Origin: a virus
Length of the DNA: 20,668 bases
Virus record (IMG/VR): IMGVR_UViG_3300009506_001163
Location: 1 to 20,668 of that record
Reading direction: 5' to 3' (one strand)
In this document: piece after piece, positions 12,807 to 20,662 of the stretch
Layout of the letters: every line of letters begins with the position of its first letter
Position numbering within the stretch: position 1 is the stretch's first letter
The notes under the pieces: generated by a model
Told to the model about the DNA's origin: nothing
Seen by the model: only the letters and a program-made list of their open reading frames with translations
The model's database searches: none
Program-made: the position numbers and the translations under genes

Positions 12807-14164
12807 TACGAGTTAAAAAGATCGAGTTAAAACACGTCCTCGGGCTCAAAGAGTTCGGGATCGACGTGAACGGCTCTGTGACCCTGATCGAGGGCCGAAA
12901 TGCCGCCGGAAAGTCCTCTCTCCTTAAGGGTCTCCAAACCCTCATCGGGGGTGGTAACCTTGCTAGCCTCCAGAACAACGATGCGGGCGAAAACGAGCAG
13001 GCCGAGGGCGTCCTGGTGCTCAACTCCGACGAGCACGGAGAGATCATTGTTAAAAAGAAGGGGAACCGCCTCTCGGTAAAAAAGCAGGTCGGCGACAGTG
13101 CCGCCTTCGAGGACGTGAAGCCGGCGCAGCGCTTCCTTGACGCCCTCTTCGACGCCCCCGCGGCGAACCCTGTCACGTTCATCACATGTCGGGACAAGGA
13201 CCGCGTCCAGCTTCTCCTTGAGGCCATTGATCTCGACTACAACCACGACGCGCTCTGGGAGCGAATGGGTCTTGACTCGTCGCGGTTCAAATACCCGCGC
13301 GGGCTGCATCCCCTCAAAGAGATCGCCGAAATCCGCCAGGCAGTGTTTGACGAGCGCACCGGGGTGAACCGGGATGAGAAAGCCAAGCGGGCCACGGCAG
13401 AACAACTCCGCCGGCAGATACCGGCGACGACGCCGACCCCGGAGGATACCTCCGAGACCGAGGCTCGCCTGGCCGAGTTGCAGCGCAATCAGGCGACCAA
13501 ACGCGCCGAGGCCCACGCCCGGGCGAAACAGGTCAAGGCGGACGCCGTCAACGAGCTGAATGCCCTTGAGGCCGAGATGCGGTCCTCACTGGCCGAATAC
13601 GAGCAGCGGCTCAAAATTGAGATGGCTGAGAAGCTTGCAGCCGCCAAAGCCGAGGCGGAAGCGGAGCGAGCGGAAGCGCAGAAGCGGGCCACTGAGACCA
13701 CGGACAAGGCCGACGTAGATCTGGCCGACGACCTCGCCCGAGCAGAGCAGCTCACCGAGGAGATAAATACCCTTACCGCTGAGGTGGCCACTATGCGCGA
13801 GCGGGCCGAGGATGCCGTCAGAATCGAGACACTCCGCGAGCAGGCAGACGACCAGGAGAAAGGGGCAGAGAAGCTCTTGGCGTTTTCCAAGAGGCTCACA
13901 GACGCGCTGGGTGAGCTCGACCGATACAAGGCGGACATGTGCAGCGACCTACCGATCCCCGGTCTCGACGTATCCGGGAACGTCGTCAAAATCAACGGCG
14001 TCCTGTGGGACCAACTCAACACCGGGGAGCAAATAAAAACCGCCTACGGCTCCGGGACAAGCCGTTTAAACCCGTGTTCGTGGACGGCGCCGAGGCCCTC
14101 GACCAGGAGCAACTCGGCATCCTCGTCAAAGAGCTTGAATCTGTCGGAGCACAGCCATTCATAG
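12803..14164 (+). CDS. RecF/SMC-like AAA ATPase (reading frame broken near the C-terminus)
   Basis: 453 residues as read. The N-terminus IRVKKIELKHVLGLKEFGID leads to Walker A GRNAAGKSSL (31-40), typical of RecF/Rad50-like AAA_23 proteins of phage recombination operons. Residues about 190-370 form a long Ala/Glu/Arg coiled coil. Near residue 406, LNTGEQIKTA is the signature-type motif preceding Walker B. After that the frame ends in an unrelated Ser/Arg-rich tail, while the true end (PVFVDGAEALDQEQL) continues in the -1 frame to 14211. It starts in an ATGA overlap. A role with the YqaJ/RecT pair in DNA end processing or repair is inferred from family and context. Confidence 0.82.
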   Translation: MIRVKKIELKHVLGLKEFGIDVNGSVTLIEGRNAAGKSSLLKGLQTLIGGGNLASLQNNDAGENEQAEGVLVLNSDEHGEIIVKKKGNRLSVKKQVGDSAAFEDVKPAQRFLDALFDAPAANPVTFITCRDKDRVQLLLEAIDLDYNHDALWERMGLDSSRFKYPRGLHPLKEIAEIRQAVFDERTGVNRDEKAKRATAEQLRRQIPATTPTPEDTSETEARLAELQRNQATKRAEAHARAKQVKADAVNELNALEAEMRSSLAEYEQRLKIEMAEKLAAAKAEAEAERAEAQKRATETTDKADVDLADDLARAEQLTEEINTLTAEVATMRERAEDAVRIETLREQADDQEKGAEKLLAFSKRLTDALGELDRYKADMCSDLPIPGLDVSGNVVKINGVLWDQLNTGEQIKTAYGSGTSRLNPCSWTAPRPSTRSNSASSSKSLNLSEHSHS

Positions 14165-14211
14165 CCCGAGTCGCTGAAGGTCCCCTCACCGTGTCATCGG
14201 AGGTGCAGTGA
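14038..14211 (+). CDS. C-terminal part of the RecF/SMC-like ATPase in the -1 frame
   Basis: This frame holds KPFKPVFVDGAEALDQEQLG and continues to FIARVAEGPLTVSSEVQ, ending TGA 14209-14211. VFVDGAEALD is the Walker B/D-loop region expected about 16-20 residues after LNTGEQIKTA in the main frame. The switch must happen between about 14035 and 14055. One missing base after TACG (14045-14048) would restore IKTAY-x-LRDKPFKP. The A-run at 14035-14039 could alternatively support slippage. It does not start on its own: no start codon with a ribosome site is seen. Confidence 0.72.
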   Translation, partial: NRLRLRDKPFKPVFVDGAEALDQEQLGILVKELESVGAQPFIARVAEGPLTVSSEVQ

Positions 14212-14525
14212 TGGGCGCAGTTCGACCAGTGCCGTACCGGATAACAAAGCAGGAGCTCTACCGATTTCTTCTTAAGCTCCACCAGCGCGGGGTTGAGATC
14301 GTTGTGACGACCCCGTGGGGCGAGGACGGTTGGCAGATCCGCTTGAACAATCACGGCTCACAGGAGCTTTCTGCCATCTGCGAATCAACGCAGGTCAAAT
14401 CAGGCGGAGACCATTGGGCGCTCAACGAACACGACTACGTGATTATACTCGCCCGTGTCGGTATGCCGGAGAATATACAGGTGCTCTTCGATGGGGCTGC
14501 TCTTGGCAGGTGGGTGGATGCATGA
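14211..14525 (+). CDS. Hypothetical early protein
   Basis: 104 residues. ATG 14211 is chosen because GGAGGTG (14199-14205) lies 7 nt upstream and the start overlaps the ATPase end as TGATG. That overlap supports 14211 as the real end of the ATPase. The sequence is a small alpha/beta protein (YRITKQELYRFLLKLHQRGVE, IVVTTPWGEDGWQIRL, HDYVIILARVGMPENIQVLF). No known motif is seen. It overlaps the next gene by ATGA. Likely an accessory protein of the recombination operon. Confidence 0.68.
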   Translation: MGAVRPVPYRITKQELYRFLLKLHQRGVEIVVTTPWGEDGWQIRLNNHGSQELSAICESTQVKSGGDHWALNEHDYVIILARVGMPENIQVLFDGAALGRWVDA

Positions 14526-14725
14526 GGACCGTTGACATCACCATCCGCGTCGTAGTCCCGGACGGCTGCGACGGCGTCGCCATCAATGAGGACGGCACAC
14601 CGGTTGCGTTCTCCGAGTTCTCCGAGCCGTGCACCCTGCGCCACACTTGGGCGGTCAAGCGCGGTTTCATCAACTACTCCTGCGTCGAAAACTGGCGGGA
14701 CACGATAACAAGGGTGAAATCATGA
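14522..14725 (+). CDS. Small hypothetical early protein
   Basis: 67 residues from ATG 14522 in an ATGA overlap with the gene before; it also ends in an ATGA overlap with the YqaJ gene. The first half is a beta hairpin (MRTVDITIRVVVPDGCDGVA) and the second holds two Cys and aromatic residues (SEPCTLRHTWAVKRGF, NYSCVENWRDTIT). There is no zinc pair spacing that I can defend. The tight overlaps on both sides argue that it is real and co-translated. Confidence 0.66.
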   Translation: MRTVDITIRVVVPDGCDGVAINEDGTPVAFSEFSEPCTLRHTWAVKRGFINYSCVENWRDTITRVKS

Positions 14726-15624
14726 CATCGATATCCAGAAAAGAATGGCTCGCCAAACGCCGTGAGCTCATCACCGCGTCAGACGTGGCGGCGATCCTGG
14801 GCTTTGACGACCGCGCCGGCCGCTCCCCGCTCGAGGTTTTCGCAGCAAAAAAGACCGGCAAAAATTTGCCAGACAACGACCGCATACTATTTGGGCGAGA
14901 ATACGAGCTGGGTACAGCTGCCATCTACGCTCACAAGACCGGCCGTGCTGTCCGTGACATCGGCTCAACGCGTCTCACGATGCATCCCAATATCCCATGG
15001 CTCGGAGCGACCCTGGACCGCGTGACATGGCCACTGGACGCGGACCCGGAGATCGACCACGGTCACCCGCTCGAGTTGAAGTACATCGACGATTTCCGGA
15101 AGATTGCCGAGTTCACCGACGGTGATTGCCCGCTCTGGCTCCAGATACAACTCCAAATACAGATCGCTTGCCATGGGGCACTACTGGGATCTTGGGCGGC
15201 GAAGATCCCAGGCTCATTCGCATACGGCGACCTCGACCGCAACGACGGGTTTCTCGAATCCACTATCCCATTGCTCGAAGACTTCCGGCGGAGACTCCGG
15301 GAAGATGACCCGCCGCCGGTTTCATCGCCGCGAGATTTGGCTCCAATTAAGAAACTTTTTCCATTGGATAGTGGGGAAACTAAACAGTTATACGACACCG
15401 TGCTTGGGGTGGTGAACGAGTGGGAAGCGGCCAAGATAGATGTCAAAGCTGTTACGGACAAAGCAGAGCGTCTTGAAGCTGAAATCCGCTATGTGCTTGG
15501 CTCTGCGACGTTTGGAATTCTACCTGATGGCACGATGGTGACGCTGAAAACGACAGAAAAGAAAGGCTACACGGTGGATTATCCGCCGACGAGTTACAGG
15601 ACTTTGAGGAGGGTAAAGATATGA
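14722..15624 (+). CDS. YqaJ-family viral exonuclease/recombinase
   Basis: 300 residues. The YqaJ pattern is clear: a start helix then ITASDVAAILGFDD (17-30) and SPLEVFAAKKTG, GREYELGTAAIYAHKTGR (Glu60/Glu62), LGATLDRV with Asp99, LELK with Glu118 and Lys120, and QIQLQIQIACHG around 141-152. This is the D...ExK core of lambda exonuclease-type PD-(D/E)XK nucleases. It chews 5' strands of double-stranded ends to leave 3' single strands for RecT. A C-terminal extension from about residue 210 is helical and coiled (EAAKIDVKAVTDKAERLEAE). It overlaps its neighbours by ATGA and lies 162 bp before recT, the usual pairing. Confidence 0.9.
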   Translation: MTSISRKEWLAKRRELITASDVAAILGFDDRAGRSPLEVFAAKKTGKNLPDNDRILFGREYELGTAAIYAHKTGRAVRDIGSTRLTMHPNIPWLGATLDRVTWPLDADPEIDHGHPLELKYIDDFRKIAEFTDGDCPLWLQIQLQIQIACHGALLGSWAAKIPGSFAYGDLDRNDGFLESTIPLLEDFRRRLREDDPPPVSSPRDLAPIKKLFPLDSGETKQLYDTVLGVVNEWEAAKIDVKAVTDKAERLEAEIRYVLGSATFGILPDGTMVTLKTTEKKGYTVDYPPTSYRTLRRVKI

Positions 15625-15803
15625 TAAATTATAGAAAGATAACATGCGAAGACTGCACCTTTTTTGAACCTACAAATCCAAAGCAAGGATACGGCGAGTG
15701 TCGAATCAATGCGCCAACTTGGCCATGCGTCAAAAATGAAGATTGGTGCGGTGAATTTGAAGCAAAATCAGACGAGGAGGAAAGCAATGACACAGACAAT
15801 TGA
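15621..15803 (+). CDS. Small cysteine-rich protein, putative zinc binding
   Basis: 60 residues. CEDC (9-12), then GECR, WPCV and DWCGEF place five cysteines in the order CxxC...C...C...C. This pattern is common in small phage proteins of recombination operons that end in a DWCGEFE-like motif. Zinc binding is likely but the function is unknown. It starts in an ATGA overlap with the YqaJ gene and its end overlaps the recT start by 17 bp, so it is fixed between exonuclease and annealase. The tail is acidic (KSDEEESNDTDN). Confidence 0.7.
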   Translation: MINYRKITCEDCTFFEPTNPKQGYGECRINAPTWPCVKNEDWCGEFEAKSDEEESNDTDN

Positions 15804-16875
15804 ACAGGTGAAAAAACCGATGACCGTTCTGGGATTCCTCGAAGCAAAGCGCGAGGAGTTCTCGAAGGTCATCCCAAAACATATGAGCGCGGATCGTATG
15901 ATGCGGCTCGCCCTGTCGGCGATTAATACGACACCACATCTCGACGAGTGCACCATCCAATCCGTCGCAGTATCGCTCATGGCGTGCTCCGCGCTCGGCT
16001 TGGAGCCAAACACCCCGCTCGGACATGCATATCTCATCCCATACAACTGCAAAACGAAAAAGAACGGCAATTGGACTAAGGAATACCGCTGCCAGTTGAT
16101 CGTCGGGTATCGGGGTTACATCGAGCTTTTCTATCGCTCCGGTGTCGTCGACTCCGCTCAGGCGTTCCCTGTCTTCGAGGGGGACGAGTTTGAGATCAAG
16201 ATGGGTCTTCACCCAGACCTCATCCATGTCCCTTCGAAAGACAAATACCGATGGGATCCGAAGCGGCTCACTCACGTCTACGCTGTGATCCGGCTCAAGG
16301 ACACTGAGACGCCGATCTGGGCTGTGATGGACCGCAACCAGATCGAGCAGCGCCGCGCCCGGAGCAAAGCCAAGGACGACGGCCCCTGGATCACCGACTA
16401 CGTCGCCATGTGCTTGAAGACCGTCATCCGCGATATCGTCCGCTGGGTGCCATTCTCGGTCGACCGCCTCGCCGCCGCCTCCGAGACCGAGGGTGCCATC
16501 GACGCAGGAAGAGCAGACCGGGCGATACTAGCTCTTGGTCCCGAAGCAACCGAAGCCTCCGAGCGCCTCCTCGAGGGCGTGCCCGAAGACGAGCCGGAGA
16601 CTATCGAAGTGACCGAAAAACCGACCCTCGACACCGTCGCCGCCAAGAACCGGGAGAAGACCGCCGATGTCGCCCTGGAGGGGCTCAGGAAGGCCGTCAT
16701 CGCCGAGGCGGGGAAGCTCTGGGGGAACGACGAGGCCATGACCAGGCTCGCCGAGATGTGCCGGCAGTGCCCCGATGGGGGGTTCTCCGTCACCGCGTGC
16801 ACCGAGGCGCAGGGGAAGTGGGCGTTCCAGGAGGTGAGCGACAGGATCGCGGCCAGAGAAAGCGAGAGAGATTAA
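15787..16875 (+). CDS. recT: RecT single-strand annealing protein
   Basis: 362 residues. The start at ATG 15787 follows GAGGAGGAAAG; an upstream in-frame ATG lies inside the previous gene. The RecT core is clear: MRLALSAINTTPHLDECTIQ, SVAVSLMACSALGLEPNTPL, GHAYLIPYNCKTKKNGN, CQLIVGYRGYIELFYRSG, and WAVMDRNQIEQRR. RecT coats single strands made by the partner exonuclease and anneals them to homologous DNA. The region after about residue 245 is a longer acidic and Ala/Glu-rich extension (PEDEPETIEVTEKPTLDTVA) ending in a folded tail that may bind a host partner such as SSB. The GC content rises sharply in this extension. Confidence 0.93.
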   Translation: MTQTIEQVKKPMTVLGFLEAKREEFSKVIPKHMSADRMMRLALSAINTTPHLDECTIQSVAVSLMACSALGLEPNTPLGHAYLIPYNCKTKKNGNWTKEYRCQLIVGYRGYIELFYRSGVVDSAQAFPVFEGDEFEIKMGLHPDLIHVPSKDKYRWDPKRLTHVYAVIRLKDTETPIWAVMDRNQIEQRRARSKAKDDGPWITDYVAMCLKTVIRDIVRWVPFSVDRLAAASETEGAIDAGRADRAILALGPEATEASERLLEGVPEDEPETIEVTEKPTLDTVAAKNREKTADVALEGLRKAVIAEAGKLWGNDEAMTRLAEMCRQCPDGGFSVTACTEAQGKWAFQEVSDRIAARESERD

Positions 16876-17282
16876 TGGGATACAACACAAGATTTGAAGG
16901 CGTTCTGAAATTTACACCAGAGACCCCGGTCGCAGCAATCAGGCGACTAAAAGAAATCCTTGGCGACAACGAGGCAATGACACCAAAGGAGTATGGCAAC
17001 AACTACATCGACATCGTGATTACCGATGATCTCACCGGAATCAAATGGAACGATGAGTGTGAGAAAAGCTACGGAATGGTTGAAACCATCAATTACCTCC
17101 TGGACGAGGTGAGAAAAACCCATCCCGAATTTGGTCTCACGGGAATGCTTCTCGCCCAAGGAGAAGACATTAGAGACGTATGGAATATAGTAATCAAAGA
17201 TGGAACTGCAATTGAGAAAAGGATTGATCTCGGAGATTCACTAAAGACCTGCCCGGAGTGTGGGCATCAGTGGAGAGAGTAG
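16875..17282 (+). CDS. Conserved phage protein with C-terminal zinc knuckle
   Basis: 135 residues from ATG 16875 in the TAATG overlap with recT. The body (MGYNTRFEGVLKFTPETP, NNYIDIVITDDLTGIKWND, EKSYGMVETINYLLDEVRKT, FGLTGMLLAQGEDI) has the look of a protein family common in phage early regions. It ends in CPECGHQW, half of a zinc ribbon. The function is not known to me. It is co-translated with recT and precedes the replication gene, so a recombination or replication accessory role is likely by context only. Confidence 0.72.
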   Translation: MGYNTRFEGVLKFTPETPVAAIRRLKEILGDNEAMTPKEYGNNYIDIVITDDLTGIKWNDECEKSYGMVETINYLLDEVRKTHPEFGLTGMLLAQGEDIRDVWNIVIKDGTAIEKRIDLGDSLKTCPECGHQWRE

Positions 17283-17285
17283 GGG

Positions 17286-18443
17286 TTGGACTGGTCCAAT
17301 GAGCGGTATGTGCGCCTTTATGTGCGCGATACAAAAACATGGAAACTCCTTGGATGGGAAGGTCAAACCGTATTGTCTCTTTTGGCACGAAGATTTGACC
17401 GGTCTGGACTTCTTGACGACGTGCGAACCGGAGAGGACGTGGCAATCATGATCGGGTACGGGTTTCCAGAAGACGTCGCCGAGCGCGGACTGAAGAAACT
17501 CCTCAAAAAGGACGTTTGGAGAATCATCGATACCGGTCTGTTCTGGCCAAATTTCATGGAAGCTCAAGAGACCGCCATGAGTGACGCCCAGAGGCAGCGA
17601 GAGTCCAGGGCAAAGCGGCGGGTGAAAGCACTTCTCGGCAAGGTAGCCACAGAGGTTGAAAACATCGAGATCACCGGAGACTACACCATGGAGCAAGCTC
17701 ATTCGATGGTGGAAACAGCAATTCTTAACGGAGTTCTGGTCCGGGAAGAGTGCGAGATCTGTGGAGATACCAAAAGGATAGATGCCCACCATGACGATTA
17801 TTCAAAACCGCTGAAAGTCCGCTGGCTATGTAAATCATGTCACGGAAAGCTACATCATGATGTCACAAATTGTGACCAAAAGTCACAAGAAAACCGCTCC
17901 TGTCACGACGCAACCGCTCCTGTCACTCCGTGCTGTACCGTGCCTAACCGTACTGTACCGGATCTTGACAAGGGTATTACTACCCTTGTCCCCGTAGTAG
18001 AACAGGGTGTTTCTACTCAAGAAGATCTTCTCTTCCCCTCTCAGCATTCAGATCTTACGAGTGAAAAGAAAACAAGACGATCGAAGAAGACGAACGGCGC
18101 GAAGGGCGCCACAACCTGGGACGCCTACTCGGCGGCTTATGCGAAACGCTACGGAACGACCCCCGAGCGCAATGCCAAGACGAGCACCCTATGCTGTCGC
18201 GTCGTCGACCTCCTTGGGGCGGACAAGGCACCGCTCGTCGCCGGGTTTTACCCAACCGTGAGGACACAGCCCTACCTCGGCGCGGGCCACTGCCTGGAGC
18301 TCCTGGTCCGCGACTACCAGAAGATCGCGACCATGTGGGAGACCGGCCGCCAGATCACCCAGTCCGAGGCCCGCGAGGTGGACCAATTGCAAGGGCAGGG
18401 CGACGCGTGGAAGCGGGCGATTGAGAAACGGAGCGCGGAATGA
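17286..18443 (+). CDS. Phage replication protein with HNH-like zinc cluster
   Basis: 385 residues. TTG 17286 is the likely start: it is preceded by GGAGAG and GGGG and yields MDWSNERYVRLYVRDT, a common N-terminus of phage replisome organisers with a winged-helix domain (about 1-100). Residues 152-191 form an HNH-type zinc unit: CEICG (156-160), DAHHDDYSKPL, WLCKSC (182-185) and LHHD. It may be structural rather than nicking. Residues 192-250 are a low-complexity linker whose DNA carries the iteron-like repeats described separately. The C-terminal domain (TTWDAYSAAYAKRYGTTPER) resembles a helicase-loader interaction domain. It is probably the origin-binding initiator. It overlaps the helicase gene by 4 bp. 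Confidence 0.74.
   Translation: MDWSNERYVRLYVRDTKTWKLLGWEGQTVLSLLARRFDRSGLLDDVRTGEDVAIMIGYGFPEDVAERGLKKLLKKDVWRIIDTGLFWPNFMEAQETAMSDAQRQRESRAKRRVKALLGKVATEVENIEITGDYTMEQAHSMVETAILNGVLVREECEICGDTKRIDAHHDDYSKPLKVRWLCKSCHGKLHHDVTNCDQKSQENRSCHDATAPVTPCCTVPNRTVPDLDKGITTLVPVVEQGVSTQEDLLFPSQHSDLTSEKKTRRSKKTNGAKGATTWDAYSAAYAKRYGTTPERNAKTSTLCCRVVDLLGADKAPLVAGFYPTVRTQPYLGAGHCLELLVRDYQKIATMWETGRQITQSEAREVDQLQGQGDAWKRAIEKRSAE
17862..18031 (+). other. Candidate replication origin inside the initiator gene
   Basis: Within the linker coding region lie, in order: GTCACAA-A-TTGTGAC (17862-17876); two exact copies of AACCGCTCCTGTCAC 20 bp apart (17892 and 17912); two related CCGTGCTGT and CCGTACTGT sites (17928 and 17948, also 20 bp apart); a perfect 10-bp inverted repeat GACAAGGGTA/TACCCTTGTC with a 4-nt loop (17967-17990); AGTAGAA/TTCTACT (17996-18017); and the palindrome AGAAGATCTTCT (18020-18031). 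Direct iterons plus inverted repeats between two protein domains recall lambda ori in gene O. Confidence 0.55.
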
Positions 18444-20662
18444 GCCGAATTGAAGAATACCGCCAGTTTGTAGAGGCGAAGCAATACCGAGATGTTGAGT
18501 GTGGTTTTGACATCGACCCGGATATGCTCAATCATCATTTGAAACCATTTCAGCGGGCCGTGACCAGATGGGCTCTTGCCCGCGGTCGCGCTGCCATCTT
18601 CGAGGATACAGGTCTCGGGAAAACCATCCAGCTGCTTGAATGGGCCAATCAGGTTTGTACCCATACCGGAGGGCGCGTCCTCATCTTGTCGCCGCTCTGT
18701 GTGGCCCCGCAGACAGTCTCAGAGGCGCGCAAGTTCGGAATCGGCGGAGTTGAGTATCGGCGCGACGGGAGCAGTGGAGACAGCCGGATAGTGGTTACCA
18801 ATTATGAGATGATGGGGCACTTCAACCCGGCCGATTTTGTCGGGGTGGTCGCCGACGAGAGCAGTATAATCAAAAATGAGACCGGGAAAACACGGCAGGC
18901 CATTCTTGACGCGTTCCGTGATACGCCCTACCGGTTGAGTTGCACTGCGACGCCGAGCCCGAACGATTTCATGGAGCTCGGGAACCAGGCAGAATTTCTT
19001 GGTGTGATGTCATTCACTGAGATGCTCTCGATGTTTTTCGTTCACGATGGAGGTGAAACATCAAAGTGGAGATTGAAGGGGCATGGTCGTGAGCGCTTTT
19101 GGGAGTGGATGTCTACATGGTCTGTCGTAATCAAGCGCCCCAGCGATATTGGATTTGACGACGAGGGATATGACCTGCCCCCCCTCAACGTCCATGAGCA
19201 CATTGTTCAATCAGAGGCATCGATACCAGATGGCCAGCTTTTTGCATTACCAGCAGCCAGCCTGAACGATACCAGGAGGGCGCAACGGGAGAGCATCGAT
19301 CAGCGCACGGATGAGTGCGCCATGCTGGTTAACAACTCACCGGGGCAATGGGTAGTGTGGTGTCACCTCAACGATGAGAGTGACGCACTGGTAAAAAAGA
19401 TCAGTGGGGCAATGGATGTAAAAGGCTCGTATTCGGTTGATGTCAAGGAACAGCGCATAGCCGATTTTACATCTGGAAAACTACGCGTGCTAGTGTCGAA
19501 GCCGTCAATAACAGGATGGGGTCTCAACTGGCAGCATTGCAACAAGATGGCATTTGTAGGGCTCTCGTACTCATGGGAATCGTACTATCAAGCCGTGCGC
19601 CGATGTTGGCGGTTTGGTCAAGAGCACGAAGTTGATGTGCATCTAATACGAGCGGACACGGATGGGGCCGTAAAATCAGCATTGCAGCGCAAAGAACAAC
19701 AGGCGGATGAGATGAGCACAGCGATGGTCGAGCACATGAGCGACATCATGAAGCGAAAAATCAGAGGAGCGAAGATAGGAGAATACCACATGTTGACCGA
19801 TACCGCAGAAGGTGACGGATGGAAAATGTATCTCGGAGACTGCGTTGAAGTGATGAGCGAGATGGAGAGCGACAGTATACACTACTCGATATTTTCGCCT
19901 CCGTTCGCGTCTCTGTACACATACAGCAACAGCCCCAATGATATGGGCAATACCAAGTCACACGGCGAGTTTTACGACCAGTTCAAGTTCTGTGTCGAGC
20001 AACTCTACCGCGTCTTGAAGCCGGGTCGGCTGGTATCGTTTCATTGCATGAACATGCAGACATTGAAGCAGCGGGATGGATTCATAGGTTTAACTGATTT
20101 TAGGGGTGAATTGATACGGATGTTCTCCGATGCAGGTTTTATCTATCATTCCGAAGTTACCATCTGGAAAGACCCAGTCACTGCGATGCAGCGTACTAAG
20201 GCACTCGGACTGCTATGGAAACAAATCAAAAAAGACAGTTCGATGTGTCGGCAGGGGATACCGGACTATCTCGTTACCATGAGGAAACCGGGTGACAACG
20301 ATGAGCCAGTGTCCCATACAGCTGAGGAGTTTCCGGTTGCGCTCTGGCAGCGGTACGCCTCTCCGGTATGGATGGATATCAACCAAAGCGATACTCTCAA
20401 CCGTGCCGAGGCCCGCGAGGACGAAGACGAGCGACACATATGCCCTCTTCAACTCGGGGTCATACGCCGTGCTCTGAAGATATGGACAAATCCTGGAGAT
20501 ACCGTTTTGACACCGTTCGCCGGGATTGGCTCAGAGGTCTACGTCGCACTTCAAGAGGGTCGACGCGGAATCGGTATCGAGTTGAAACCGAAATACTTTG
20601 ACGTTGCGAAGCGGAATTGTTCATCCGCGATTGCACAGATGGGGTTATTCGATGCCATCTAA
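18440..20662 (+). CDS. Snf2-type helicase fused to a DNA methyltransferase
   Basis: 740 residues. Helicase part, about 30-420: Walker A EDTGLGKT (55-62), motif II DESS (139-142), motif III TATP (169-172), and motif VI QAVRRCWRFGQ (384-394), typical of Snf2/SF2 translocases. Methyltransferase part, about 455-740: motif IV SPPF (486-489) and the SAM-binding motif I TPFAGIGSEV (691-700) with IELKPKYF. Motif IV precedes motif I, the beta-class order of N4-cytosine/N6-adenine enzymes, and the region between is the target-recognition domain. Such fusions occur in phages and resemble the helicase-methylase DarB of phage P1. It may modify phage DNA against restriction, or link methylation to replication or injection. 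No paired nuclease is seen. Confidence 0.9.
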   Translation: MSRIEEYRQFVEAKQYRDVECGFDIDPDMLNHHLKPFQRAVTRWALARGRAAIFEDTGLGKTIQLLEWANQVCTHTGGRVLILSPLCVAPQTVSEARKFGIGGVEYRRDGSSGDSRIVVTNYEMMGHFNPADFVGVVADESSIIKNETGKTRQAILDAFRDTPYRLSCTATPSPNDFMELGNQAEFLGVMSFTEMLSMFFVHDGGETSKWRLKGHGRERFWEWMSTWSVVIKRPSDIGFDDEGYDLPPLNVHEHIVQSEASIPDGQLFALPAASLNDTRRAQRESIDQRTDECAMLVNNSPGQWVVWCHLNDESDALVKKISGAMDVKGSYSVDVKEQRIADFTSGKLRVLVSKPSITGWGLNWQHCNKMAFVGLSYSWESYYQAVRRCWRFGQEHEVDVHLIRADTDGAVKSALQRKEQQADEMSTAMVEHMSDIMKRKIRGAKIGEYHMLTDTAEGDGWKMYLGDCVEVMSEMESDSIHYSIFSPPFASLYTYSNSPNDMGNTKSHGEFYDQFKFCVEQLYRVLKPGRLVSFHCMNMQTLKQRDGFIGLTDFRGELIRMFSDAGFIYHSEVTIWKDPVTAMQRTKALGLLWKQIKKDSSMCRQGIPDYLVTMRKPGDNDEPVSHTAEEFPVALWQRYASPVWMDINQSDTLNRAEAREDEDERHICPLQLGVIRRALKIWTNPGDTVLTPFAGIGSEVYVALQEGRRGIGIELKPKYFDVAKRNCSSAIAQMGLFDAI

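Noticed and set aside
13939-14211. Independent small gene after the ATPase
   Set aside because: Only its second half has coding sense, and that half is the Walker B end of the ATPase. It is a frameshifted continuation, not a separate gene.
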